Source of the DNA: Gracilaria gracilis | Lineage: Eukaryota; Rhodophyta; Florideophyceae; Gracilariales; Gracilariaceae | Direction of reading: 5' to 3' | Length of the DNA: 64,000 bases | Assembly: GCA_030374805.1 (NCBI GenBank) | Contig: JARGSG010000047.1 | Location: 353,317-417,316 of the forward strand | Shown: in pieces, positions 9,123-20,028 of the stretch | Position numbering within the stretch: the stretch's first letter is position 1 | Layout: each line of letters begins with the position of its first letter | Notes under the pieces: model-generated | Seen by the model: only the letters and a program-made list of their open reading frames with translations | Told to the model about the DNA's origin: nothing | Databases searched by the model: none | Made by a program: the position numbers and the translations under genes

Positions 9123-12100
9123 TCACAGCAGCGCGTCGCCGTAGATGACCACCGAGCTGTCGCGCGCGCCCACCGCCAACACGTTGCAGCGCCGCTGGAA
9201 GCACATGCTCGTCACCGCGCCCATCGCCGCGTTCGCCCCGAACAGCGCGCCGCCGCCGCCGCCACCGACGCCGCCGCCCCCGACGCCGACGCCGCCCCCA
9301 ACGCCGCCCCCGACGCCGCCAAGGGCGCCCACGGCCGCCTGGCCGAACATCATGTGCTCCATCGTCCGCTCCGGCCCGAACAGCTTCACGCATCGCCCCG
9401 TAGACCCCGTCGCCACGTACCGCCCGCCGCTGTGCACCGCCATCGCCGTCACGCAGTTGCGGTGCGCGCGGATGCGCGCCAGCTCGCCGCTCTGCCCCCC
9501 GCCACCGCCGCCCCATCGCGCGTCCCAGAACACCAGCTCGCCGCCAATGTCCGCCGCCACCACCACCTCGCGCCCGCCGCCCCCGCCCCCGCCCCCGCCC
9601 ACGCACGTGCCCACCGAGATGATGGGGAAGCGCTCCACTGCGAACCGCCGCACGTCGCTGTCGCGCGTGTCCACCACGCTCAGCGATCCGTCCGACCCGC
9701 CCACCACCACCACGTGCGGCTCCGTCGCGCCCCACATGCTCACCGCCGTGGGCCACGCCCCGTCGCCCACGCACACCCCCTTCCACACGCACCGCTCCGC
9801 CCACAGGTCCCACACGCGCACCACCTCCCTCTCGCACCCGCCCGCCGCCAGATACGACGAGCTGCTCTCGAACGACAGCGACAGTCCATTGCCCGATTGC
9901 TGCACAGCCTCTGCGAATGCATCGGGCGTCGAGCTCATCTCCACTCCGCTCACGCCCTCCGCCCCGGCTCCGGCCCCCATTTGCATCCCGTCCGTCGCCC
10001 CGCCCTGATAGTAGTCGCGCGTCGTGCCCACCGAGCTCCACAGCGTCTTGCCACACGCCTGGAACGTGCTCATGATGCGGTACTGTCGCCCGTGCACGTC
10101 CGACTTGAATACAGCCGCCCGTCCGTCGTACGCCCCGGCCAGAATCAGCGCTGACCGGCTGTTGGCCACGTCCCCGTCCGACGACACGCATCCAAAACTG
10201 TTCAGACACACGATTGAGCTCACGCCCACCTCCGCAATCCCGGGCGGTGACGGCACTCCAAACGATCCTTTGCACGCCCCATTCTCAATGTCGTACACCC
10301 CGACGGAGCCCATGCTATCGCCCGTTGCCAGCAGTTGATAGTCGCCCACTTCCTTGTCGCTGGGAAGGAACGCCATCGCCGTCACTGCCCCGCCACCTGC
10401 GCCCATCATGTACACACCCAGCTGTCGAACGTTGCTAAACTCAACTTCTTCCTCACACTCACCTCCTCCAGTTGACGCACCTTCACAACGCTGTGCTCGT
10501 TTGGTGGAGCCCTCTTCTCGCACTCCCCGTCGACACAGCTTCTCCCACATTGTGATGCGACGCGGCATCGCCTTTTCCTCAGCCACGCAGTCCACCGTGC
10601 TAATGTCACACTGCACGCGATTAATAAGCGCGCAGCTCCATTCGAACAGAGATAGTGTTGCGTTCCCAGCGTCCGACAAATACAATCTACCCCGTTCCTT
10701 CCCGCCATTCGCTTCTTTCAATAGCTCATTGCTTCCACCATCCCTACCTCTTCTCTTATCTGCCACCCGAGGCTCTCCGCGCACGCTCGAAACCGCCGAT
10801 TTCAGAGTAGGTGACAGCGAATCCAGAGTATTTAGAATCTGGTACGAGTGACTCCTCCTTGGTGGCCGTGGCGGTGATTTGCTTGCGCTCGCACCGCCCC
10901 TGTCACCATCACGTGATGCGCTATACACATTAGCCGAGTTAGACGAACTTGGAGACAACCCTCCGAATTGCAGTTGCTGCGAAATGCTACGCATGAACGT
11001 TTCGATGCCTTTGACCACTTGTAGGTGAGGCCTGTGCTTCGGGCTGCCGACAGCACTTGCATCGCTGACACTATCCCCACTGCGCCCTAACACACGCAAA
11101 TCGCTTCCCGAGCCGGATGCACTTGGCAACAAACTCCCGCTGTTTGTCCTGGGAAACCTGGTGCTTCTTGGTATCCTGGGCGTGGCGTTGAGGTCAAAGC
11201 TGTGCCCCCTTGTTCCTCGAACATGAATTCTGCCACTGCTGGTGTTCCCCTTTGCTCTGTCTGTTTCTCTCAGCATCCCCCTGCTGTGTACTTCGGAAGG
11301 CTGTGAGTCAGCTCTCGTCAGAATGGCTGCATCACTTCCCTCACTCGATGCAGCCATCGTGCCCCTCGGAAACAGAGGCGGTGATCCTCGTTCCAGCTCA
11401 TTCGCCGCCCCGGTCGAAAATAGTGGAGGGCGCGAATTTCGCTGCGAGGAGCTCCATTCATTCTTTCCCCCGTGATTGAACAGGTTCACTGAGCCACTTC
11501 CAGGCGCCTGCCCAAGGATGTCACGCGTATCAGACTTCAGTACTGCAGGGTTTCGCCCGGGATACGAATTGGGCGAGGTGCCCGTCTTGGCAAAGAAACC
11601 CTGGTTCGCAGATTGGTCACGAGGAATGGTGATTCCGTCAAGTTGGTCATAGATGAGATCAACACTCTCGCGAGCAATAGCAGCTACAACCGGGTGGGAG
11701 TCATATGCCAGTTCCGATAACGATATCCACATCAGCCTGTACGCATTCTCGCACTGGCTTGATATTGAGCTGGGCGATGCAGAACTTGTATCGATCCCGT
11801 CCACACCCTCGATATCTACAAAATAAGCTTCGCGGAGAAAGCTATCGTGTCTGCGCAACACAGCTTTCGAAAGAGCTGCCGAGATTTCGCGCCGTACCAG
11901 CGTGCTGCACTCTGTGTCCAAGTTGAGAGCAATTCTTTGGCCAATGAGAAGCAGCACGTCTTGTTCTTGTGATGAAAATTCCCGAAGGGCAGGAAGGCTC
12001 CTTTCTGACACTCTCGATTGTCCTGCGTGTGCCCTCTCTTGAGGACTGTGGCCCATCACCCATTCATTACGGTTAGTGGGCTCCACAGACAAACTAGACA

Positions 12101-14502
12101 ATGATGCAGGCAATTCTCTGTTTGGAACGTTTTCTTCGATGGAGTTGTAATCCCTCTGGCTTTCCTCCGGTGGTATTGGTTGTGCCAGCGAGCGGTTCTG
12201 CGAACTTTTTTGTCCTTCAGGGTCATTCAAATCCTCGAAAACGGCGTTCATAATAGTCGAAAGGGCAACAGTTGCGGCTGCTCTCACATCCGCAGCTACA
12301 TCCTCCGATGCGAGACGACCCAAATGATAGACAAACCTGTTCCACGCTAATAGTTGAGATATCACCTCCCGACGACTGTGCAGTATTACCTCCGTGAGGC
12401 ACAAACATGCCCATCGCCGAACAAACGCACTCGAGTGATTCAAACGTTCTAGACACAACTCAATTATCTTACATTCCCGAAGACGATCGGCATAGCCTGC
12501 TGCAATAATAGACAAGATGTAGAATGCGACCGCAATGTACACAGGCCTCGGTTCGTTCTCCCCCATTTGGTGGCTTGGCCACAAACTGCAAAAAGTACAT
12601 GTACCTGTCCTTTTCCATAAGATCCGAGCAAACTGAGCCATCAAGAGCTAAAATCTTGCCCCAAATGAACACCAGTTCTTGCCGCACAATATTAGACGGG
12701 TGTTGGAGGAGTCGGAGCACATACGGAAACATGCCAACGGAAAGCGTGCGATCAACTGCGTCGGCACCTGTCTGAACATAGCGGGAAAGCAACTGAAGGG
12801 TACGCAAACGATCACCTGGACTGAGCAAGCTATGCAAAGTCATTGGAAGCTGCTCAGGTGGCCCGCGGTTTGCCGGACCTTGGTCAAGCCATATGCCAAA
12901 CGAACCCAATTGGTGTTGGAAAAACGGATTAGACTGATAGCGATACGTTGGCGAGGTGTTAGCAATAGGCTGCGCTGTTGGCATATCCGCATAGGTCTGG
13001 CGATTAATATGGCGACGATCCAGATACGGCGACCTCGTCCGATTATAGTCAGTGCCTGAACTAGGGACGTTCTGTGAAGGTGACGGTATACCAATCCCCG
13101 GGCGCAGCGCAATCGATGACGAAGACGACGAGGACGAAGTTGGATGCATGAAGCGATAAGACTGGGCGGCCTTACTTTGATTCATGTCGGCAATCATCGT
13201 CGGTAACTGTACAAGAATGTTTTCCATGGCGAGCTCGAACCATTGCCAAAGAGGATGACCATGAGTATCTGGCAGAGCAGGATACGAGACAGGCCTGCAT
13301 CTATGAAAATGCATGATTCGATTCGCTAATAAGAAGTTTCTCATTAGACTTGCCACCATAAGATCGCGTCGGTACAGCTCATTGAAAAGACTTCTAGGCA
13401 GTATATTCCAAGCAATGGTATCAGTTATAGCAGTGAATATCCACTTCAGTTCTCCCAACGGTGTGTTTCTCGCTTCAAGTGTACCCGGAATCTCGTCAAG
13501 CATTTCATAGGTAACGCCGTCTACCAGAGTTCTTCTCCAAAACCACCTCAAAGCCGTCTTTATTGGAGTTGTAAGGCAAGAAGTGAAAAGGTCCGCAGGC
13601 AAGGACGCGGCAGCAGGAAGTTGTTCTCCCTCCGAACACGCAGCAAGAAATATTGAATTACGATGATGTGGAAAGCTTGCGTTGCGGTCCGGTCGCCTCG
13701 AGTTGGCCTGAAATTCTCGTTCAAACTGATCAATGAGTTTGACATAGTGGCGTAAAACGGTGCCAGCGGAGTTGGTGTCAAAGATATATATGGAAGGGCT
13801 ACCAAGCACCTCATGCAAATCGTACAAGTTGAAAGGGATGTACTGCGTATAGTTATGATTAAACAGCCAAAACTCTCCGTTTGGAGTAGGTCTGGGGACA
13901 CCATGACCATTGTAAAAGAATAGAACGCGATCGTTTTTTGCAGAGCGACGAAAAGAGACGCACAGGCGTTTGAGTTCTACGACAGTAGGGTCTGGTGCGA
14001 CTCTATAGCGCGCTTTATGTTGCAAGCTCTCAAACTGTCTCTTCAGCATTGTGGAAATCTGTTGCATTGACTCTGTTGGATTCTGCAAGCTGGGTTCGGT
14101 CCACGCTTCGAGACGTGCACGTGGGTTCAGGCGAGAAGCGTCTGGGGGGTCAACGCCAATGTTGAGACAGAGAACCAAAACTCCGTTTGCTGTCCTGATT
14201 CGGTCTGTGAGACGCCATGGGTTGAGCGCGCGGTTTACGGTAGCTGTGCGGTTAAGTGGGGGCGAAGGTTGCGGGGTTGGCGGCGGCCTACTTGCGGACG
14301 GAGAGTGCTCGGTCGGTTGTTGTGGTGAGAACTGCTGGACAACAACGTCATCTTCCTGTAAGACGAGAAGATGATGGGTGGAGGAGGCGTAGAGGTTGCG
14401 AAACCGCATGGGTTGGATGCGCGGTGTTGGTGAAGACGCGGGTGCTGATGAGGAGTTGGGAGTCATGTCTGACGTAGAAGGCTGAACATCTTTGGGATGC
14501 AT
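9123..14502 (-). CDS. RPTOR: RAPTOR / KOG1, TORC1 scaffold subunit (one-base frame break at 12560-12564)
   Basis: Two overlapping frames together make one protein of about 1790 aa. The 5' part holds the raptor N-terminal conserved (caspase-like) domain: NPWRLTDRIRT, LCLNIGVDPPD, DPTVVELKRLC, VLFFYNGHGVPRPT, NHNYTQYIPFNLYDLHEVLGSPSIYI. HEAT-type repeats follow (SRYVQTGADAVDRTLSVGMFPYVLRLL). The 3' part continues the HEAT region (IIELCLERLNHSS) and ends in WD40 repeats. At 12560-12564 a five-base homopolymer (G on the coding strand) shifts the frame; with four G's the two halves read through as VAKPPNGENEPRPV. Known role: RAPTOR recruits substrates to TOR kinase in nutrient signalling. A Ser/Pro-rich linker of about 500 residues makes it longer than human RAPTOR (1335 aa). 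The ATG at 14502 is chosen; an open extension to 14727 is not family-like. Confidence 0.88.
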
Positions 14503-15214
14503 TGCAGCTTTGCAGCACTTTAGAACGGAGCAGAGCAGTAGCTTTCCTCCGTACGCTTGGGAACGATTAGTGCCACACGACAAAGGAGACAGCTCTTGAC
14601 GCTCTCGACACTCTTGACGCTCGTAGTTGCCAAAGTTGTAGACGGTGGCGTGTAACTTGTTCAACGCACCCAAAAGGTTCCATTTAACAAGCGTCTCGTA
14701 TGGATGCCCCAGTGCAGGATTCGGCATATCTCAGGGCCACAGCGCATGAACGTGTCACACGAGTAATCTCGCACGTTGACCTGCTCCACGTCATTCTGCA
14801 TGTCTGGGAGAAAGCCCTCAAATCCGACAAGCTCTTCACGACGGTAAATGTCGTTGACACATCGCATAAACCGCAGAAACCACTGCTCAATGATGCCGTT
14901 GCTTGATGAAGCTGCTTGATCTGTATCTGTCTTGCGGCAAGATTTATTGTTCGTCCCTAACATAGAATCCCGTCTCTGTAGGTATCACCATCATGCTTAA
15001 CGCTCGGCACATTTAGAACGCGTCTTAACCTCCGGAATATACCCATTCTGTTCATTCTTATCATGACCAGATTATCTGCGCCGCTCAAATTCCAAGATGC
15101 TGATAGCGTATCTACTGGCATCACTAATATTCTAGACATACCCCGGCTATCTAGAACAAGTGTGCGACATGACAGACACTGGAAGTGAACGTATCATTCT
15201 CCAGTTCCGCGATG
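14503..15214. other. Spacer upstream of RAPTOR
   Basis: This holds the RAPTOR 5' region and the 3' flank of the Nudix gene. An ATG-to-stop frame on the minus strand (14661-14963, 100 aa, Cys/Arg-containing, unrecognised) overlaps the RAPTOR 5' extension. I do not call it a gene. Confidence 0.35.
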
Positions 15215-15913
15215 CTATCTACTTTTCATTTGAGGCAGTACCTGCAAATTCTGCAAGTTTTGTTGTGAATACTCTAACGCCCACTTCACCGTTGGGAAAG
15301 CAAGTTCGTCCCACGGAATCTCGCTCCATTCAAACATGCGCACCTGCTCCATTTCGGGTCCCGGAGCAATATCGCGCTCGTTCAGCAGTGTACATCGATA
15401 CACCAGCTGCACTTGATTGGCTGGCAAGACGTTGTACACCGCTAGTAGATTCACGGGATTCATGTCAAGAACCGCACCCATCTCTTCGTACGCTTCCCGT
15501 GCGGCGCCCTCATGTGCCGTCTCAGCTGATTCCAGAAAGCCGGCTGGAATCGTCCACCTTCCTTGCGGTACTATGGCTCGTTTGCCAAGCAATACGCGAC
15601 GAAGGTCATGGGAAATCGGCACGCACGCCACAACTACTTTGGGGTTTTCGTAGAGTACAGTTCCGCAGCCCGTGCAAACCAGTCTTGTACGATGATCGCC
15701 GGCCGGTACCTGGTACTCTAATTTGGATGCGCAACTACGGCAAAAGCCTGGAGGCTTGTTGGTTGTCGGTGCGGGAGTGGTGCTCGCTTTGTTTTGCATA
15801 CTTGTGGTCTTGTCTGCGTCTGGTTGCGATCGTGTGCAGACTGGCGGCCAATTCATCGAGTTCAGGCAGCGGCGTCGTCGGACAAAGAGGGGGGGATATG
15901 GAGCGAATGCCAT
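15215..15913 (-). CDS. Nudix hydrolase, NUDX23-like (FAD/ADP-ribose pyrophosphatase)
   Basis: A 232-aa protein from the ATG at 15913 (the open frame above it starts with TTG). Residues about 53-90 form an N-terminal zinc ribbon: FCRSCASKLEY, then CTGCGTVLYENPKVVV. The Nudix box follows at about residue 125 in the form G-x5-E-x7-REAYEEMGA, with all metal-binding glutamates kept. APGPEMEQVRMFEWSEIPWDELAFPT and a KWALEYS helix match the plant Nudix hydrolase 23 group, which hydrolyses FAD to FMN and AMP in plastids. The N-terminus (FVRRRRCLNS...) is basic and Ser/Thr-rich and could be a transit peptide; plastid location is inferred. It sits alone at the edge of the repeat-rich region, in the same orientation as RAPTOR. 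Confidence 0.85.
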   Translation of the reverse strand: MAFAPYPPLFVRRRRCLNSMNWPPVCTRSQPDADKTTSMQNKASTTPAPTTNKPPGFCRSCASKLEYQVPAGDHRTRLVCTGCGTVLYENPKVVVACVPISHDLRRVLLGKRAIVPQGRWTIPAGFLESAETAHEGAAREAYEEMGAVLDMNPVNLLAVYNVLPANQVQLVYRCTLLNERDIAPGPEMEQVRMFEWSEIPWDELAFPTVKWALEYSQQNLQNLQVLPQMKSR

Positions 15914-16570
15914 CTCAGAGGCGGTTGGTTGATTGGAATAGTTATGCCGAATGTTCAATGTGCGAGCCCCCTCGATAAGAGACTGCGAGAAACGTGAATT
16001 GTATCGATTCTGTCACGAGCATGTGGTCCTCCTTCCGTCTGCAGTACTTTGGCAGGCTCACTTCGACATCTATGGTTCCAAAATCGAACATTTTGGAGGG
16101 CACAGCCTGTGCAGCATGCTCTGGACAGACTGTTGAAGAAACCCGCATCTACTACAAATTCCTCGCACGCAAAGGCTTGCTAAAGACCCCAGACACGCCT
16201 ATTATTTCAACTTAGAGCAGCAAAGTTTATGTCGAAAGAAACGATCTCTCACAAGGAAGACCAATATTCTTTCGGGCCTTTTCTGATGATATCAACAACA
16301 ACCAACTGCCCCATCGCCACCACTGCTCTTGCGTCACCGTCAAACCCGTCGCCGTTCGCCACGACCTTCCTGGTTTCTTGTTTGCTTGATTCGACTTGAG
16401 GAGCTCGAGCTTCACAAACGTGAACCTTCTGGTTTGCGCCCTAGTAGGAAGGCAGGAACGCGTTGTTTTCTATCAAACGCGACTTCAGTACATAAATTTC
16501 GCTCCCCAAGAGAACGTTTAGACTCATCGTCCTGAGCTTTTTCTCAGCAAACCTGTCACCTTCTGTTTTT
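15914..16570. other. Gene-free spacer
   Basis: Upstream region of the Nudix gene. Short open frames have no recognisable domain. Nothing further is seen. Confidence 0.4.
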
Positions 16571-16680
16571 CCTTTCTTCTTCTTTATTATGGTCAGCCGC
16601 CCCTGATTTCGAGGCGGCAGTAGTTCTATCTAGAGATAGTTCTCTCTCTTGAAGAATGCCAAAAACCGTAACGTTTTTCC
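16571..16680 (-). repeat. (AAG)n-tailed hairpin repeat, type B, copy 1
   Basis: Reads on the minus strand. It runs from ACGGTTTTTGGC through AAGAGAGAGA and a small hairpin (CTATC/GATAG), then a second hairpin with stem GCCGCC/GGCGGC and loop TCGAAATCAGG, and finally ATAATAAAGAAGAAG. A second copy on the plus strand lies at 45733-45830. The 3' AAG tail and unrelated upstream flanks suggest the 3' end of a non-LTR retroelement (inference). Confidence 0.7.
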
Positions 16681-18052
16681 TTTCTTGTTTGAAGACGCAC
16701 TATATTACGACTCTCAACCTGTTCGCAGTTAATTCTACAGAATCGCAATGGGTTGTCGCCCATCTAAGCCAGAAGTTGCGGGTATCAGTTCAGAGCAATA
16801 CCCCAAAGCGTAGTTAATACACGTGCGCCTTTTGTCTGGTTTACAAGCTCCTTGTTACGGGCTTCCATCAGGGACCGTTCTAGATGTTCGTAGTCTCCTC
16901 CTCCTTTAAGTGAAAACGCGTACCTGAATTATTCGTATTCGTGGGTTCGCTAAAGACCCGACGACCTACATATAACACTTCTATACCGCAGCCACTAACT
17001 ACTAACCAGCAGCTGTGCTACACTTACTGGGCTACGAAAAGAAAGTGTTGGATGCCTTAGCTGTTTTCGACCGCAGGCGTTTCGCTACCGACGCTTATCA
17101 CCTTCTTCTTCCTATCAAGCACTTCATTCAGCCTCTAGCTAGAGACCATTCGTGGTCGTATTGAAATGAAACACGGTGTTCAGCTAGATGTGTTTCTGCG
17201 GCACAAGGGAAAAATGATCCGCCGTCCGTGGTTGCAGTCAGACCGTCGAACGAAAACGATCTCATTGTCAATCTCAAATGTTTGGTATGCCGCAACTTTT
17301 GCGATTTGGTCATGCATTCCCTGATAGGATCGTTATATAATGTCTATTTGAATAGATCCCTCTCCGGTAGTGTCAACCGTCGGTGCTCCAAATGGCATGG
17401 CACCACTCTTTCGCCAGAACACCGCCAAGGCAATCACTGTATACGTATCCTCCGGACCACAGGGTAGGTTGACATAGGGGTTGGATTTCGCTTGTTCAGA
17501 CTACCAAGGGGGTAACGCTACCGTTGGTAACTGCTATTCATCGTCTACTCATCGATGGAGCCTTCTCTTTTGCATTCATTAGGAAAAGATCTCGGCAATT
17601 TTTAAGATCTATCCAAACAAATATAGGTTCATAGGCGCTCGAGATCGTTCGTTCGGCCTTCGTGTCCGTATACGTTGTGACGGTGTCCCGACTTCATATC
17701 CAGCGAAGGAGTTAATCGAGAAGTCCAAGTTGCGCTTGCTTATTTCTTCTTCGTCTTGTGTCTTCTGTACACCCGGTCGCCCCTTATCTCGATAAGAAAG
17801 CGATGCGGTGCAGTTGTACAACTACAACCGACCACATGTGGTCCACAACTTGTGGAACAAAAGTGAAGAATGACTTTGAATGCGTAGTTCTATGATGCTA
17901 CTCCAAACGCTTCGCGATGAAAGCTCCTTGTCAAACTATTGCAAAGCGGGACCCTGATCACGTTGTGTTTCGCTGTGCTTTGGACAACCGCTCGAGGAGG
18001 GCGCTCATGGCTGGAACACCGCGAGATGCGAAAACGTCAATTAAGTCTCTTA
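16681..18052. other. Gene-free spacer
   Basis: AT-balanced DNA with only short open frames lacking recognisable domains. It contains small inverted repeats such as CCACATGTGG near 17833. Nothing else is supported. Confidence 0.4.
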
Positions 18053-18171
18053 TTAGATACGACCCTCAGAAGTTCTTGGCATTTCTAAAGAGAGAGAGAG
18101 CTTCCTCTGAAGCTCTACTACAGTATCGGAATAAGGTACTGTTGTCCACAGTAAAGAAGAAGAAGAAGAAA
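18053..18171 (+). repeat. (AAG)n-tailed hairpin repeat, type A, copy 1
   Basis: A plus-strand copy beginning TTAGATACGACCCTCAG. It continues with a hairpin (GAGCTTC/GAAGCTC), then a second hairpin with stem ACAGTA/TACTGT and loop TCGGAATAAGG (18120-18142), and ends in AGTAAAGAAGAAGAAG. Copy 2 (19666-19780) is inverted relative to this one, so the two could also be read as terminal inverted repeats of a 1.7-kb unit. The stretch is open as protein too (FLAFLKRERASSEALL), which is probably incidental. Confidence 0.7.
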
Positions 18172-18834
18172 CTTCCGCAATTCGGAGCTGGAAATATGAC
18201 TGGACATGAACCACAGGAAGTCTTGAACTTCCAGAAGCGAGGAAGCTTCATGTAAAGACTTACAGCAGTTTTGTAATAGAAAACTCCTGTTCCCAATGAT
18301 GCAGAAAGGTGTTCGTATACCAACCAGTCTGGTCCTATTGCATTTACTCTGTTTCCGTTTCTCAAAACTCTTGACTGTTCTCTTGAAAAGGCAACCACCA
18401 TCGGTAACACTACCACCTTAGCACTCAGGGGGCTTGTGGAATGGACATCATTTGGACAAGTTCCCCGTTGGGGGGGGGGGGGGGGGGTCCGGGGTCCACA
18501 ACTCAGACGGATGTTCGTCGTAAATTGTAATGCAAAACCTTTTGAGTTGCATAATCTATCTACAACCATTCCACATCACGCTACTCTCAGGCTCTTAAGT
18601 GCCCAGCAACATTTTTTCCAAACACAACGGTTTGCAACGGAACAAGGTCTCGTCATGCATACCCATACTCTGAGTATAATGTAATTTTGGCTTCCGCGTT
18701 ATTCCCTCTCCCAGCAACTTTTCGATGTGACAGTCACTGTCTGCTAAAGACAAGCAACTGACAAACGTGCATTTTGTATGTGTTCTCCTAGTGCAGTAGA
18801 AGACACTGGGGCAGGAGAGGGCTGTCAAGTTCCC
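18172..18834. other. Spacer between repeat copy and aminopropyltransferase promoter
   Basis: No gene seen. It contains a long G homopolymer (about 18471-18487). Confidence 0.4.
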
Positions 18835-18840
18835 TATAAA
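18835..18840 (+). promoter_or_regulatory. TATA box candidate for the aminopropyltransferase gene
   Basis: A TATAAA hexamer is followed by a CT- then AAC-rich leader (18860-18940) that looks like a 5' UTR. It is followed at 19032 by a strong donor-like GTAAGT. An acceptor-like pyrimidine tract with CCTACAG ends at 19920. Together they suggest a spliced 5' leader for the gene starting at 20029. No transcript evidence is available. Confidence 0.45.
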
Positions 18841-19665
18841 AACCGAGTTCACCAACCCCGCCTCCCTTCTCCTCAATCTAACATCAACCACATCAACAAC
18901 AGCACTCCAACGTTCCGAAAAACAACATATCATTATCAACCCAACTATATATATTATACCTACATCATATCATCAACTCTTCTATACATCTCATATTTAT
19001 ACATAACATAGTCAATGCTGCTGGCTATTTGTAAGTACACCCATCGCTCGCTTTCTCACCGTTCTCTTCCAAGGCTCTAACCCCCACTCGTTCTTTTTGC
19101 TGCTAATCTTCATGCAGAAAAATGTACTTTGTACAGAGGCGTATATTAGTCACTGGACCCGACTGATGCGGAAGTAATGTTCTCCCATCTCCAGGGGGTA
19201 AGCGGACCTTGGACGCCCCAGGGGCTGGTCAGAAGCAGAGGGAATATATTTCAAAGGGCTCGACGATCAGCAGCCTGTCGACAGTCCCAAGGCTAGAGCT
19301 TGAAATTAGCCCCGCTTACCCCGGCAGTCCTAGTGGAATCCGTTCTGCTGGACTGTGTGACTCAGGCTGTCGACGGGAAGGGTTATCTAGTGGTCGGGGA
19401 TGAAGCTGCGGTTGTTTGCATTCGTGTAACATGAATGGCTGGGTGCAAAACGCAGAACGAGTATTGGATCTCTTTCGTCTTGATCGGTGTCTTCCTCGGT
19501 TTTACATGTACCCACACTTCGGTGTTGTAGGTCGGCATATAGATGTTGATTGGTATTCTCAGCTTCCAAGGTGAGTGAACACGTTCTAAACGGTTGAAAG
19601 ATAGCTTTGCTTCTAAAATCAAGTCCCTTCTAACACATTCATAAAACGCCATTCTGTCTTTCATT

Positions 19666-19780
19666 TCTTTCTTCTTCTTCTTTATTGTGGACAACAGTAC
19701 CTTATTCCGATACCGTAGTAGAGCTTCAGAGGAAGCTCTCTCTCTTAAAAAGGCCAAGAACTTCTGAGGGTCATATCTAA
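19666..19780 (-). repeat. (AAG)n-tailed hairpin repeat, type A, copy 2
   Basis: A minus-strand copy nearly identical to 18053-18171, with the same loop TCGGAATAAGG and stem CGGTA/TACTG (one G-U pair). It lies inside the proposed 5' UTR intron of the aminopropyltransferase gene. Confidence 0.7.
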
Positions 19781-20028
19781 CATCTTGTTACTTGAAACTT
19801 ATCATGAAACATGACGGTGATAGGTTGAAATTTCTTTCTTCGTAGATGAGAGCATGTGTTGCTCTCGCTGATGTAAGCCTTACGCTTGTACTGAATCATC
19901 ACTTTTGCTCTTCCTACAGTTGCGCTTGTCAAGTGTTTGCTTCCAAATTGCTTCCAAATTCTCCCGCTAGTGTTGTTCCTGCTGCAGCCGCTCACTGCCG
20001 TTGGGATTCGGTTTCTGTGACCTATCCC

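Noticed and set aside
8562..10154. 530-aa plus-strand His/Arg/Ala-rich frame
   Set aside because: Shadow of the RAPTOR WD40 region and GC-rich spacer; it has no ordered domain.
14661..14963. 100-aa minus-strand frame with Cys and Trp residues upstream of RAPTOR
   Set aside because: It overlaps the RAPTOR 5' extension in another phase, and no family was recognised. Kept only as a remark.
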